14,456 nucleotides of DNA. Source: Ruminococcaceae bacterium UBA7030. GTDB taxonomy: Bacteria > Bacillota > Clostridia > Oscillospirales > Acutalibacteraceae. The position numbers were made by a program, and so were the translations under genes. Position 1 is the first letter of the stretch. The number at the start of each line of letters is the position of its first letter. The DNA lies in contig DLBD01000022.1 in NCBI GenBank assembly GCA_002494125.1, positions 1 to 14,456 on the forward strand, in the 5' to 3' direction. Shown here one piece after another: positions 7,165 to 14,456 of this stretch. A model generated the notes under the pieces. The model did no database searches. It had not been told where the DNA came from and saw only the letters and a program-made list of their open reading frames with translations.

Positions 7165-8126
7165 TATTTATTTCTAGCCTCCTCATATTTCTGGTAAGCA
7201 TTTACTATATCCTGAACAAGCTTGTGCCTTACAACATCCTTCTGATTGAAGTAGCACATCTCTATATCATCAACATCCTTAAGTATTCGCATAACTCTTT
7301 TAAGCCCTGATTTCTTGCCGTCAGGCAGATCAATCTGAGTTATATCGCCGGTAACGACCATTTTAGAATTAAATCCAAGACGGGTTAAAAACATCTTCAT
7401 CTGCTCGGGAGTTGTGTTTTGCGCCTCATCAAGAATGATAAAACTGTCGTCAAGGGTTCGTCCTCTCATATATGCAAGCGGTGCAACCTCGATCGCACCC
7501 CTTTCCTGACAACGTTGAAAATTTTCCGCTCCAAGCATATCGAACAAAGCATCGTAAAGAGGTCTTAAATAGGGGTCAACCTTACTTTGCAAATCACCCG
7601 GAAGAAAACCAAGCTTTTCGCCCGCTTCAACAGCAGGTCTTGTGAGAATAATCCTGCTTACCGCCTTTGCCCGAAAGGCCGTAACAGCCATAGCAACGGC
7701 AAGATACGTCTTACCCGTACCTGCAGGACCTACTCCGAAGGTTATTGTATTATGCCTAATCGCTTCGCAGTACCTTTTCTGTCCGAGGGTTTTCGGCTTT
7801 ACCGGTCTGCCCTTTGAGGTGATGCAGATTGTGTCTGACGACATTGCATTAAGCTTGTCCTCGTTACCTTCGTTAACAAGTGATATCGCATAGCGGACAT
7901 TCTGGCTTGTAAGCGCCTCGCCCTTACTGATAAGTATAAGAAGCGAATTAAGCGCACGCGCCGCTTTTGAAACGCTTTCCTCGTCGCCGACAACCTTAAG
8001 ATCGGTTCCTCTTGAAATAATTGACACACCGTATTCCTGCTCTATTATTTTTACATTTTCGTCAAAGCTTCCGAAAAGGCTTACAGCCTGGTCAAGCGCT
8101 TCAAATTCGATAATCTGTTCAGTCAT
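7164..8126 (-). CDS. PhoH-like ATPase (PhoL/YbeZ type)
   Basis: A cytoplasmic P-loop ATPase of 320 residues. The N-terminal KH-like portion (about 1-90) precedes the PhoH domain, with Walker A GPAGTGKT (133-140), the LTRPAVEAGEKLGFLPG motif (161-177) and Walker B FIILDEAQN (229-237), then TGD near 259-261 and the SGLKRV element. The family is related to superfamily-1 helicase cores, and its YbeZ members partner YbeY in ribosome/RNA metabolism. That is consistent with ybeY directly downstream (1-base overlap). The start at 8126 overlaps the end of the CBS-domain gene by eight bases. The old name phosphate-starvation-inducible protein should not be read as a regulated function here; no Pho signal is visible. 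Confidence 0.94.
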   Translation of the reverse strand: MTEQIIEFEALDQAVSLFGSFDENVKIIEQEYGVSIISRGTDLKVVGDEESVSKAARALNSLLILISKGEALTSQNVRYAISLVNEGNEDKLNAMSSDTICITSKGRPVKPKTLGQKRYCEAIRHNTITFGVGPAGTGKTYLAVAMAVTAFRAKAVSRIILTRPAVEAGEKLGFLPGDLQSKVDPYLRPLYDALFDMLGAENFQRCQERGAIEVAPLAYMRGRTLDDSFIILDEAQNTTPEQMKMFLTRLGFNSKMVVTGDITQIDLPDGKKSGLKRVMRILKDVDDIEMCYFNQKDVVRHKLVQDIVNAYQKYEEARNK

Positions 8127-8934
8127 TTTTTCTCTCTGCTTTTATTTTTTCAATTCGTCTTTCGTCAACTTCCAATACGGTAAAGACATAGTTTTTGTAC
8201 TCTACTTTTTCGTTTTCTTCTCCCTCACCGGTCGGAAGAAAACCGAGAAGGTTTATAACAAAGCCTGCAAGGGTGTCGTAGTCGCCCTCAGGAAGCTCAA
8301 CACCAAGTATCTTTTCAACCTCGTCAATACCGATTACTCCGTCAAAGATAATTGTGTTTTCGTCAACACGCAAAACGCCGTCCTCCTCCTCGTCATCGTA
8401 TTCGTCACGGATATTACCCACGATACTTTCAAGAAGATCCTCCATTGTGACAAGTCCCGCAGTTCCGCCGTACTCGTCTACAACAATCGCAAGAAGAATT
8501 CTGGTTTCTGTCATCTGCGCAAAAAGCTTTCCGCAAGGCAGGGTTTCAGGAACAAAAAGCGGTTTTCTGATAAAATCACTTATTTTGTCGTCATCGCTTA
8601 TTTTAGTGCCGACAAACTTGAGTAAATCCTTTACATATATTATTCCCTTGATATTGTCAAGGTCGTCTTCAAAAACAGGTATTCTTGACCTTCCGTTATC
8701 AATCGCAAGTTTTACAACGGTTTCAAGACTGTCGCTGATTTCAACAGCATCAATATCCGTCCTGTGAGTCATTATGTCGCCGGCGTTGAGGTCGTCAAAC
8801 TCGAAAATCTTGTTAATCATTTCCCTCTGATTTTTTTCAAGCTCACCGACGGTTTCATCCTCCTCAACAAGCTGTTTTATTTCTTCTTCTGTTGAGTTAC
8901 CTCTTTTGAATAATCGTAATCGACCGCTGCCCAT
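8119..8934 (-). CDS. CBS-domain protein of the CorC/HlyC (YbeX) family
   Basis: The 271-residue protein has a charged N-terminal segment (1-50), a CBS pair (about 52-112 with DIMTHRTD and SRIPVFED; about 116-175 with VVDEYGGTAGLVTMEDLLE), and a C-terminal CorC_HlyC transporter-associated domain (about 188-268, with GDYDTLAGFV). It has no transmembrane region, so it corresponds to the soluble CorC/YbeX form rather than the membrane CNNM/DUF21 form. Older names (hemolysin, Mg/Co efflux) are poorly supported; E. coli YbeX has been tied to ribosome metabolism and is encoded with ybeZ and ybeY, as here. It is the first gene of the operon. GGAGGG lies about ten bases before ATG 8934, and the promoter is at 8988-9016. 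Confidence 0.93.
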   Translation of the reverse strand: MGSGRLRLFKRGNSTEEEIKQLVEEDETVGELEKNQREMINKIFEFDDLNAGDIMTHRTDIDAVEISDSLETVVKLAIDNGRSRIPVFEDDLDNIKGIIYVKDLLKFVGTKISDDDKISDFIRKPLFVPETLPCGKLFAQMTETRILLAIVVDEYGGTAGLVTMEDLLESIVGNIRDEYDDEEEDGVLRVDENTIIFDGVIGIDEVEKILGVELPEGDYDTLAGFVINLLGFLPTGEGEENEKVEYKNYVFTVLEVDERRIEKIKAERKND

Positions 8935-8987
8935 TTAGGCAAATCCCTCCATTTATTTGTTTATTAATTTAGTATATAGTTATGCTT

Positions 8988-9016
8988 ATTATATAATAAA
9001 AGGTAATATTTGTAAA
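8988..9016 (-). promoter_or_regulatory. Promoter of the CBS-phoH-ybeY-era-yqzL-recO-mutS2 operon
   Basis: On the minus strand a TTTACA -35 box (9011-9016), a 17-base spacer and a perfect TATAAT -10 box (8988-8993) lie 54 bases or more before the first start codon. No other convincing promoter is seen in the seven overlapping or tightly spaced genes downstream. Confidence 0.72.
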
Positions 9017-9038
9017 GTTATTTAATATGTGTTATAAT
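9010..9038 (+). promoter_or_regulatory. Promoter of the FkbM methyltransferase gene
   Basis: On the plus strand a TTGTAA -35 box (9010-9015) is 17 bases from a TATAAT -10 box (9033-9038) preceded by TG and one base (extended -10). Transcription would start near 9045, which excludes ATG 9027 as start codon. Its -35 box overlaps the -35 of the divergent operon promoter. Confidence 0.62.
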
Positions 9039-9053
9039 TTCAGCGGTGATTAT

Positions 9054-10112
9054 ATGCTTGAGCTTTTAAGTGAAAACAAAAATGTGTGGGATGCAATTTG
9101 CGAAAGTGAGCTTCCGATAGTCGTTTACGGCATGGGAAACGCTTCGCAGAAAATCATATCTCTGATTGAAAATAAAGGCGGAAAAATAAGCGATGTTTTT
9201 GCAAGCGATGAGTTTGTAAGAGGTCATTCTTTTTTAGGGCACAAGGTTCTCAAATACAGCGAGGTCTGCGAAAAATACGATGATTTCATCGTTGTGCTCG
9301 GTTTCGCCACAAGGCTTGACGACGTACTTAATAACATAGAGAGAATAAGTAAGGAGCACATCGTTTTAGCTCCCGATATTCCCGTCGCCGGAGGCGGTCT
9401 TTTCACATACGAATATGTGAAGGAAAACGAAAAGGATTTTGATTTTGTCTATTCAAACCTTGCTGACGAAAAAAGCCGCAAAACGTTTATTAACGTTATT
9501 AATTTTAAGATTAGCGGCAAGGTTGAATACCTGTTGAATAACTACTCGGATAAAGACGATATTTATAAAGAAATATTAAAGCTTAACGAAGATGAAATAA
9601 TTGTTGACCTCGGCGCATATGACGGCGACACTATCAGAGAATTTACCTCCTTTACAAACGGCAAATACAAGCACATATATGCGCTTGAGCCCGATGAAAA
9701 AAATTTCAGAAAGCTTGAAAAAAACACCGCTGAAATGGACGAAATAACGCTTTACAATATGGGCGCTTGGTCGAAGCGTGACACGCTTATTTTTGCAAAA
9801 AAAGCAGGCAGAAATTCCAAGCTTTCAGGCGAAGGCGTCAGTGTTGAGGTTAGCGATATTGACTCGCTCATTAACGACAGAATAACCCTTCTGAAAATGG
9901 ACATAGAAGGGTCGGAGTTAAAAGCTCTTGAAGGCGCAGAAAAAACTATTAAAGAATACAAGCCGAAGCTTTATATATGTGCATATCACAGAAACGAGGA
10001 TTTATTCACACTTGGAAGAAAAATCCTTTCGCTCGGCGACTATGAGCTGTATTTCAGGCAAAGCAAATATATTCCCGCATGGGAATGTAATTTTTATGCG
10101 GTGCATAAATAA
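9054..10112 (+). CDS. FkbM family SAM-dependent methyltransferase with N-terminal Rossmann-like domain
   Basis: From ATG 9054 the protein has 352 residues. The C-terminal half is an FkbM/Methyltransf_21 domain: the SAM motif VDLGAYDGDT (about 184-193), an acidic LEPDEKNF segment (211-218), and the hallmark KMDIEGSE (281-288) followed by a conserved ALEGAEKTIKEYKPKL-type stretch. The N-terminal about 110 residues form a separate alpha/beta unit with VVYGMGNAS (23-31), like the nucleotide-binding half found at the front of sugar-modifying proteins. FkbM enzymes O-methylate sugars or small molecules; the substrate here cannot be told and no glycan genes adjoin. The same frame has an earlier ATG at 9027, but it lies upstream of the -10 box. 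ATG 9054 has only a weak GGTGAT site and a leader of about 9 bases. The gene is monocistronic, with a terminator after the stop. Confidence 0.88.
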   Translation: MLELLSENKNVWDAICESELPIVVYGMGNASQKIISLIENKGGKISDVFASDEFVRGHSFLGHKVLKYSEVCEKYDDFIVVLGFATRLDDVLNNIERISKEHIVLAPDIPVAGGGLFTYEYVKENEKDFDFVYSNLADEKSRKTFINVINFKISGKVEYLLNNYSDKDDIYKEILKLNEDEIIVDLGAYDGDTIREFTSFTNGKYKHIYALEPDEKNFRKLEKNTAEMDEITLYNMGAWSKRDTLIFAKKAGRNSKLSGEGVSVEVSDIDSLINDRITLLKMDIEGSELKALEGAEKTIKEYKPKLYICAYHRNEDLFTLGRKILSLGDYELYFRQSKYIPAWECNFYAVHK

Positions 10113-10127
10113 TCATTAATATTAAGA

Positions 10128-10176
10128 AAAAGCTGTATTTCGGAAATCCGAAATACAGCTTTTGTTTTGTTTCTTT
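10128..10176. terminator. Bidirectional terminator between the convergent FkbM and transporter genes
   Basis: A 16-bp perfect stem has arms at 10128-10143 and 10148-10163 with loop AAAT. On the plus strand it is followed by a T-rich run (10160-10176), ending the FkbM transcript 16 bases after the stop codon. On the minus strand the arm ends in a T run, so it also serves the transporter gene stopping at 10176. Confidence 0.85.
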
Positions 10177-11741
10177 TATTCAGCTTCTGAACCTTCTGCT
10201 GAATTTCTCTTTTCAATAAGCTCGTTGAGCATTTTTTCATGGTCTTTGTCTGTCATAGCATAGTTCTTCATAGGAAGTGCAGAAAGAAGCATACCTATTG
10301 CAACAGGTATCGAAATAAGGAAGAACATTGCCGCAGCATACTTACCGCCGTCAAGGTTATAGAAGGTCTTACCCTCTGCAAGCTGATAGTTGATGTTGTC
10401 AAGGTTTTCACCCGAGAACTTAACTACTGTATAAACAACGCCCTGAATAAGCGCAGCGATACCGCCCGAAAGCTTTGTGAGGAAGGACTGACCTGAGAAG
10501 AACACGCCGTCAGGACGATAGCCTTTATGATATTCCTCATAGTCAACGCAGTCGGCAATCATAATTGACTGCATAACGTTAATACCACCCATTGAAGCAG
10601 AAGCAAGGCCGATACAAACAGCTGTAACAACTACCCAACCCCATCCGAGAAGGTTTCCGCCTGCAAGCTTATATGCAACGAAGATAAGCGCATAGGGTAC
10701 TGCACCTGCGATGGTATAGAAATTATAGATCTTTTTGTTTTCAAACTTCTTAACAAAGTTTGGCGTAAGAGCCATTGCAAGAAACTGAGGAATAAATACG
10801 GAAAGACCGATGAGAGCAATTTTAAAGAGCCTTTGTCCGCCGTCAAGCTTGCCGATATTGTCAAATGCGTTATCAGTGTAGTAATAAAGCATAAGAGGCA
10901 TAGCAAGAATCATAAGAAGCTGAAGCGGGCTTCTGAGCACGCCTGAGATAAGAATCTGACGGAATGGAAGACAGTTCCACATAATCTTGAAATTGTCGAT
11001 GATACCTCTCTTATCCTCTGAATCGCCGGGAACTCTTTCTCTTGTTACAAGACCTGCAACCTCGAAAAGAATTGATGAAACGATTGTGATGATAACAACA
11101 GTTGCAATCCATGCAGCCTTCTTTGTGTCGTTGTTCGCCATCTGCTGGGTATAGTTTACGCCGTCAACCATAGCGTTGTACTTGCCTTCAAACATACCCT
11201 TAAGGAAGTCAGGGATAAAGCTTACAACAGTGCCGATACCGCCGATACCTGCTGCAACCCTTGCAAGACCGATAATCTTTGCTCTGTCGTCCTGATCCTC
11301 GGTCATAAGTGATGTGATACCCCAAAGAGGAATGTCACATACGGTGAAAAGCATACCCCACATTATGTATGAAGTAGCAGCCCACGCAACAATAAGCGCC
11401 TTGCTTGCACCCGGATTTGTGTAAATTCCGTTCATAAAGCAGAGGATTGTCATCGCACCGATAATAAACGGGAAGATGATGAGATAAGGTCTGCACTTAC
11501 CCCATTTGGTGTGGGTTCTGTCAACGATTGTACCCATCATCGGGTCGTTGATAGCATCCCAAATTCTTGCGACAAAGATAATAACACTTACGATACCTGC
11601 GGGAATGTAAAGAACAGTACCAAGGTATACGCTTACAAGACCTGCAGCGATAACCTGGTAAATCATATTCTGTCCGAACATACCAACGAGATAGCCGAAA
11701 AGTTCACCCTTACCATAGGTTTTCTTTTGAATTTCGCCCAT
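10176..11741 (-). CDS. GPH-family sugar:cation symporter (MFS)
   Basis: A 521-residue polytopic membrane protein with about 12 hydrophobic segments. The glycoside-pentoside-hexuronide signature is visible at 61-86: W61, D62, N65, D66, P67, then the loop GTIVDRTHTKWGKCRPYL between helices 2 and 3. A second half-repeat lies around 250-480, with ADCVDYEEYHKGYRPDGVFFS-type residues in pieces near 405-425. Family members (MelB, XylP, YicJ types) take up sugars or glycosides with Na+ or H+. Length is slightly above the usual 450-500, owing to two extra hydrophilic loops (about 180-215 and 455-475). The substrate cannot be inferred because no glycosidase or regulator adjoins. AAGGAG lies seven bases before ATG 11741. 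The gene stands alone between two terminators. Confidence 0.92.
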   Translation of the reverse strand: MGEIQKKTYGKGELFGYLVGMFGQNMIYQVIAAGLVSVYLGTVLYIPAGIVSVIIFVARIWDAINDPMMGTIVDRTHTKWGKCRPYLIIFPFIIGAMTILCFMNGIYTNPGASKALIVAWAATSYIMWGMLFTVCDIPLWGITSLMTEDQDDRAKIIGLARVAAGIGGIGTVVSFIPDFLKGMFEGKYNAMVDGVNYTQQMANNDTKKAAWIATVVIITIVSSILFEVAGLVTRERVPGDSEDKRGIIDNFKIMWNCLPFRQILISGVLRSPLQLLMILAMPLMLYYYTDNAFDNIGKLDGGQRLFKIALIGLSVFIPQFLAMALTPNFVKKFENKKIYNFYTIAGAVPYALIFVAYKLAGGNLLGWGWVVVTAVCIGLASASMGGINVMQSIMIADCVDYEEYHKGYRPDGVFFSGQSFLTKLSGGIAALIQGVVYTVVKFSGENLDNINYQLAEGKTFYNLDGGKYAAAMFFLISIPVAIGMLLSALPMKNYAMTDKDHEKMLNELIEKRNSAEGSEAE

Positions 11742-11778
11742 TATTATTCTCCTTAACTAATAAAAAATCATTTATACT

Positions 11779-11807
11779 ATAATAACAATTTTTCATAACA
11801 AATACAA
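11779..11807 (-). promoter_or_regulatory. Possible promoter of the GPH symporter gene
   Basis: On the minus strand TTGTAT (11802-11807), a 17-base spacer and TATTAT (11779-11784) lie 38 bases upstream of the start codon. An alternative TTGTGC-N17-TATAAA pair lies further upstream in the same AT-rich spacer. Both are weaker than the other promoters in the window, and no operator-like palindrome is evident. Confidence 0.38.
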
Positions 11808-11864
11808 GAGAATTTATACATTTTTTATAAATATCGCACAAAATGAACAGATATTCAAATGTGT

Positions 11865-11900
11865 TAAAAAAGAAAAGAGAGAACCGCCGGGGTTCTCTCT
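11865..11900 (-). terminator. Intrinsic terminator of the leuAB unit
   Basis: A perfect 10-bp inverted repeat has arms at 11876-11885 and 11891-11900 with a 5-base loop. On the minus strand it is followed by a T-rich tract down to about 11865. It begins 14 bases after the leuB stop codon and separates leuB from the transporter gene. Confidence 0.85.
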
Positions 11901-11913
11901 GAAAAGCGTTTAT

Positions 11914-12984
11914 TTATATAAGCGATGCAACAAGGTCGCCCATCTCGGCAGTTGAAACCGTAGGAAGTCCCTCTTCTGCAATATCCGGAGTTCTTGACAT
12001 TGTAAGCGCTTTATCTACGGCGTTTTCGATTGCGTCAGCAGCCTCTGCCTCGCCAAATGTATAGCGAAGCATCATTGCGCCCGAAAGAATTGTTGCAAGC
12101 GGATTTGCCTTGCCCTGTCCTGCAATATCCGGAGCGGAGCCGTGAATAGGCTCATAAAGACCGAAGGTGCCCTCTGCAAGCGATGCTGAAGCAAGCATAC
12201 CGATTGAACCGGAAATCATCGAAGCCTCGTCAGAAAGGATATCGCCGAAAATATTTGATGTTACAATAGTATCAAACTGATTTGGATTTCTTACAAGCTG
12301 CATAGCACAGTTGTCTACATACATATAAGAAACCTCAACTTCAGTATAATCCTTCTTTGTTTCCTCCATAACCTTTCTCCAAAGCTTTGAGGAGTCAAGA
12401 ACATTAGCCTTGTCAACACAGGTGAGGCGTTTGCCCCTTTTCATTGCGTATTCAAAACCTGCTTTAACAATACGCTTGATTTCGGGATAGGTGTATCTTT
12501 CAGTATCAAAAGCACCTTCAACGCCGTTTTCAACGTATGTTCCCCTGTCGCCGAAATAGATACCGCCTGTAAGCTCTCTTACTATCAGGATGTCAAGATT
12601 ATCGCCGATAATCTCATCCTTAATCGGTGACGCTGATTTAAGCGGAGCAAAAATTTTTGCAGGGCGGAGATTTGCAAAAAGTCCGAGTGATTCACGAATT
12701 GCAAGAAGTCCCTTTTCAGGACGGATTGCAGGGTCGATAACATCCCATTTCGGTCCGCCGACAGCGCCGAGAAGCACTGCGTCGGAAGCCTTGCAGGCAA
12801 CCTCGGTTTCCTCCGGATAAGGAACGCCGGTTGCGTCGATTGCAGCGCCGCCTAAAAGCTTGTAATCATAATCAAAATGGAAGCCGTATTTTACGCCCGT
12901 TTTATCAAGCACCTTAATACATTCGTCAACTATTTCGGGTCCTATTCCATCGCCCTTTAATACTGTAATTCTGAAATTTTTCAT
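11914..12984 (-). CDS. leuB: 3-Isopropylmalate dehydrogenase
   Basis: LeuB oxidises and decarboxylates 3-isopropylmalate to 2-oxoisocaproate using NAD+ in leucine synthesis. The 356-residue sequence is full length. Substrate and metal residues are all visible: R97 and R107 (RESLGLFANLRP), R136 and Y143 (VRELTGGIYFG), K192 (CVDKANVL), D224, D248 and D252 (SNIFGDILSDEAS). The NAD-binding loop EPIHGSAPDIAGQ starts at 278; the Glu-Pro-Ile-His context favours NAD+ and LeuB over isocitrate dehydrogenase. AAGGAG lies seven bases before ATG 12984 and overlaps the leuA stop region; the leuA stop is 11 bases upstream. leuC and leuD are not between leuA and leuB, nor anywhere in the window. A terminator follows. 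Confidence 0.97.
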   Translation of the reverse strand: MKNFRITVLKGDGIGPEIVDECIKVLDKTGVKYGFHFDYDYKLLGGAAIDATGVPYPEETEVACKASDAVLLGAVGGPKWDVIDPAIRPEKGLLAIRESLGLFANLRPAKIFAPLKSASPIKDEIIGDNLDILIVRELTGGIYFGDRGTYVENGVEGAFDTERYTYPEIKRIVKAGFEYAMKRGKRLTCVDKANVLDSSKLWRKVMEETKKDYTEVEVSYMYVDNCAMQLVRNPNQFDTIVTSNIFGDILSDEASMISGSIGMLASASLAEGTFGLYEPIHGSAPDIAGQGKANPLATILSGAMMLRYTFGEAEAADAIENAVDKALTMSRTPDIAEEGLPTVSTAEMGDLVASLI

Positions 12985-12995
12985 AGTCCCTCTCC

Positions 12996-14456
12996 TTAAC
13001 AGATGTCAAATATACCCGGCATTGTATCGTCACGCTCTGTATCATCACGGTCGCGGTTAATCGCGCAGATAATACCTTTCATTGACGCGTAACCGATATT
13101 ATGGCTTACGCCGATACCAAACACGTCTTTGCCCTGTGGATTCTTAAGATGAATATAGCTTATTGCTTTTGAGTCCGAGCCGACAGAAATGGCATGCTCG
13201 CTGTAGTCAACAAACTCATAATTTGTTATACCGATTGCTTTTATAGCTGAGAAGAAAGCGCTGATAGGACCGCTTCCTTCGCCGGAAATTTCTTTAGGCT
13301 CGCCGCCGCGGAATGTGATTGTTCCCTCAAACTTAACCTTTGAAAGCTCTTCGCTTTCTTCCTTCTCCTCATAGACCTTATAGTTTCTGAGTTTGAAAGG
13401 ACCGCAGACATTTCTGTATTCCTTCTGGAAAAGGTCGAACACCTCGCTGCTCTTGAGCTCCTTACCCTTTTCATCGCAAGCCTTCTGAACTACTGCTCCG
13501 AATTCAGGGTGCATAGCCTTTGGCATTTTGATACCGTAATCATTTGAAAGAATGAATGCGGCGCCGCCCTTACCGGACTGGGAATTGATACGGATAATCG
13601 GCTCGTATTCTCTGCCGACATCTGCCGGGTCGATAGGAAGGTATGGTACCTCCCACATATCCGACTTGCTTTCCTCCATATACATTTTGCCTTTGTTGAT
13701 TGCGTCCTGATGCGAGCCGGAAAATGCGGTAAACACAAGTTCTCCGCCGTATGGATGGCGTGGGTGAACCTTCATCTTTGTACAGCGCTCGTAAACCTCT
13801 TTAATCTTATTTATATTTGAAAAGTCAAGCTTCGGGTCAACACCCTGTGACCACATATTCATAGCAATGGTAACTATATCGACATTACCTGTTCTTTCGC
13901 CGTTACCGAAAAGCGTACCCTCAATTCTGTCTGCGCCTGCCATAAGTGCAAGCTCCGCTCCTGCAACGCCTGTTCCTCTGTCGTTATGAGGATGAAGCGA
14001 AATGATAGCGGCATCTCTGTTCGGGAGGTGACGGCAGAAATACTCAATCTGGTCTGCATAGCCGTTTGGAGTTGAACATTCAACGGTTGAAGGAAGGTTG
14101 AGAATAATAGGATTATCCTTTGTAATATGAAGCTCCTCCATAACCTGACGGCAGATTTCAACTGCGTTATCCATTTCGGTGCCCGTAAAGCTTTCCGGGC
14201 TGTATTCAAAGCGGATATTCATATCGGGATGCTTCTTCTTTTCTTCCTCGGTCAGCTCGTAAATAAGCTTAGCGCCATTTACAGCAATGTCAATAACACC
14301 CTGCATATCGGTCTTGAATACGACCTTTCTCTGAAGAGTTGAGGTTGAGTTATAAAAATGAACGATAACATTTTTGCAACCCTCAATAGCCTCGAAGGTC
14401 TTTTTGATAAGATGCGGTCTTGCCTGAACAAGCACCTGGATAGTAACATCATCGGG
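12996..14456 (-). CDS. leuA: 2-Isopropylmalate synthase (LeuA type 2), 5' end outside window
   Basis: LeuA condenses acetyl-CoA with 2-oxoisovalerate, the committed step of leucine synthesis. The visible 486 residues start inside the TIM-barrel with PDDVTIQVLVQARPHL, and the open frame reaches the window edge, so roughly the first 70-90 residues are missing. A GTG at 14435 is internal, not the start. Landmarks (numbered from the edge) are FYNSTSTLQR (about 34-43), the metal-binding HPHND (H155, H157), FGNGERTGN (183-191) and AFSGSHQDAI. The C-terminal LeuA regulatory domain spans about 375-470, which in the family confers leucine feedback inhibition. The VHFYNSTS-LQR segment and domain layout fit the longer type-2 form best known from Actinobacteria rather than the E. 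coli type. leuB follows after 11 bases. Confidence 0.95.
   Translation of the reverse strand, partial: PDDVTIQVLVQARPHLIKKTFEAIEGCKNVIVHFYNSTSTLQRKVVFKTDMQGVIDIAVNGAKLIYELTEEEKKKHPDMNIRFEYSPESFTGTEMDNAVEICRQVMEELHITKDNPIILNLPSTVECSTPNGYADQIEYFCRHLPNRDAAIISLHPHNDRGTGVAGAELALMAGADRIEGTLFGNGERTGNVDIVTIAMNMWSQGVDPKLDFSNINKIKEVYERCTKMKVHPRHPYGGELVFTAFSGSHQDAINKGKMYMEESKSDMWEVPYLPIDPADVGREYEPIIRINSQSGKGGAAFILSNDYGIKMPKAMHPEFGAVVQKACDEKGKELKSSEVFDLFQKEYRNVCGPFKLRNYKVYEEKEESEELSKVKFEGTITFRGGEPKEISGEGSGPISAFFSAIKAIGITNYEFVDYSEHAISVGSDSKAISYIHLKNPQGKDVFGIGVSHNIGYASMKGIICAINRDRDDTERDDTMPGIFDIC

Noticed and set aside
8354..8767. Plus-strand open frame of 137 codons
   Set aside because: It is a Ser-rich shadow antisense to the CBS-domain gene, without a ribosome site or motif.
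1..14456. CRISPR arrays, tRNA or rRNA genes, transposases, phage genes
   Set aside because: I saw no regularly spaced direct repeats, no RNA gene sequence and no transposase or integrase motif on either strand.

Overview
The window looks like a chromosomal segment of a gut-type Clostridia species (Firmicutes/Bacillota, probably near the Ruminococcaceae/Oscillospiraceae). The reasons are moderate GC, purine-rich AAGGAG-type ribosome binding sites, strong TTGnnn-N16/17-TATAAT promoters, the Firmicute order era-yqzL-recO, MutS2 with an Smr domain, and a secreted DUF6273-like protein. This assignment is inference; no rRNA or marker phylogeny was possible. Almost every gene lies on the minus strand, so transcription mostly runs from high to low coordinates.

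Layout, right to left in the direction of transcription. (1) 14456-11914 holds leucine biosynthesis: a 5'-truncated 2-isopropylmalate synthase (leuA) followed 11 bases later by 3-isopropylmalate dehydrogenase (leuB), closed by a hairpin terminator. (2) 11741-10176 holds a lone GPH-family sugar:cation symporter. (3) 9054-10112 is the only plus-strand gene, an FkbM-type methyltransferase with an extra N-terminal Rossmann-like domain. A terminator usable from both strands separates it from the convergent transporter. (4) 8934-2501 is a very compact housekeeping operon with mostly overlapping genes: CBS/CorC-like protein, PhoH-like ATPase, YbeY, Era, a 49-residue YqzL-like protein, RecO and MutS2. 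It links ribosome maturation and quality control with DNA repair. Its promoter and that of the FkbM gene are back-to-back and share one -35 block. (5) 2440-1985 is an orphan DUF4275-like gene with repeat-like DNA on both sides. (6) 1827-802 is a branched-chain aminotransferase (ilvE) with its own promoter and terminator. (7) 548-1 is the 5' part of a secreted protein whose distal visible part resembles a DUF6273/C-type-lectin-like ligand domain.

Functionally, leuA, leuB and ilvE supply steps of leucine/branched-chain amino-acid synthesis but sit in separate transcription units. The most unusual signal is in the secreted protein. The segment between its WWLCSPG and GVRPAL motifs has a codon pattern (mostly NNY codons on a fixed GCG GCG / GTG / GTT / GTT scaffold) like the variable region of a diversity-generating retroelement target. 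A template repeat and reverse transcriptase, if they exist, would be outside the window.
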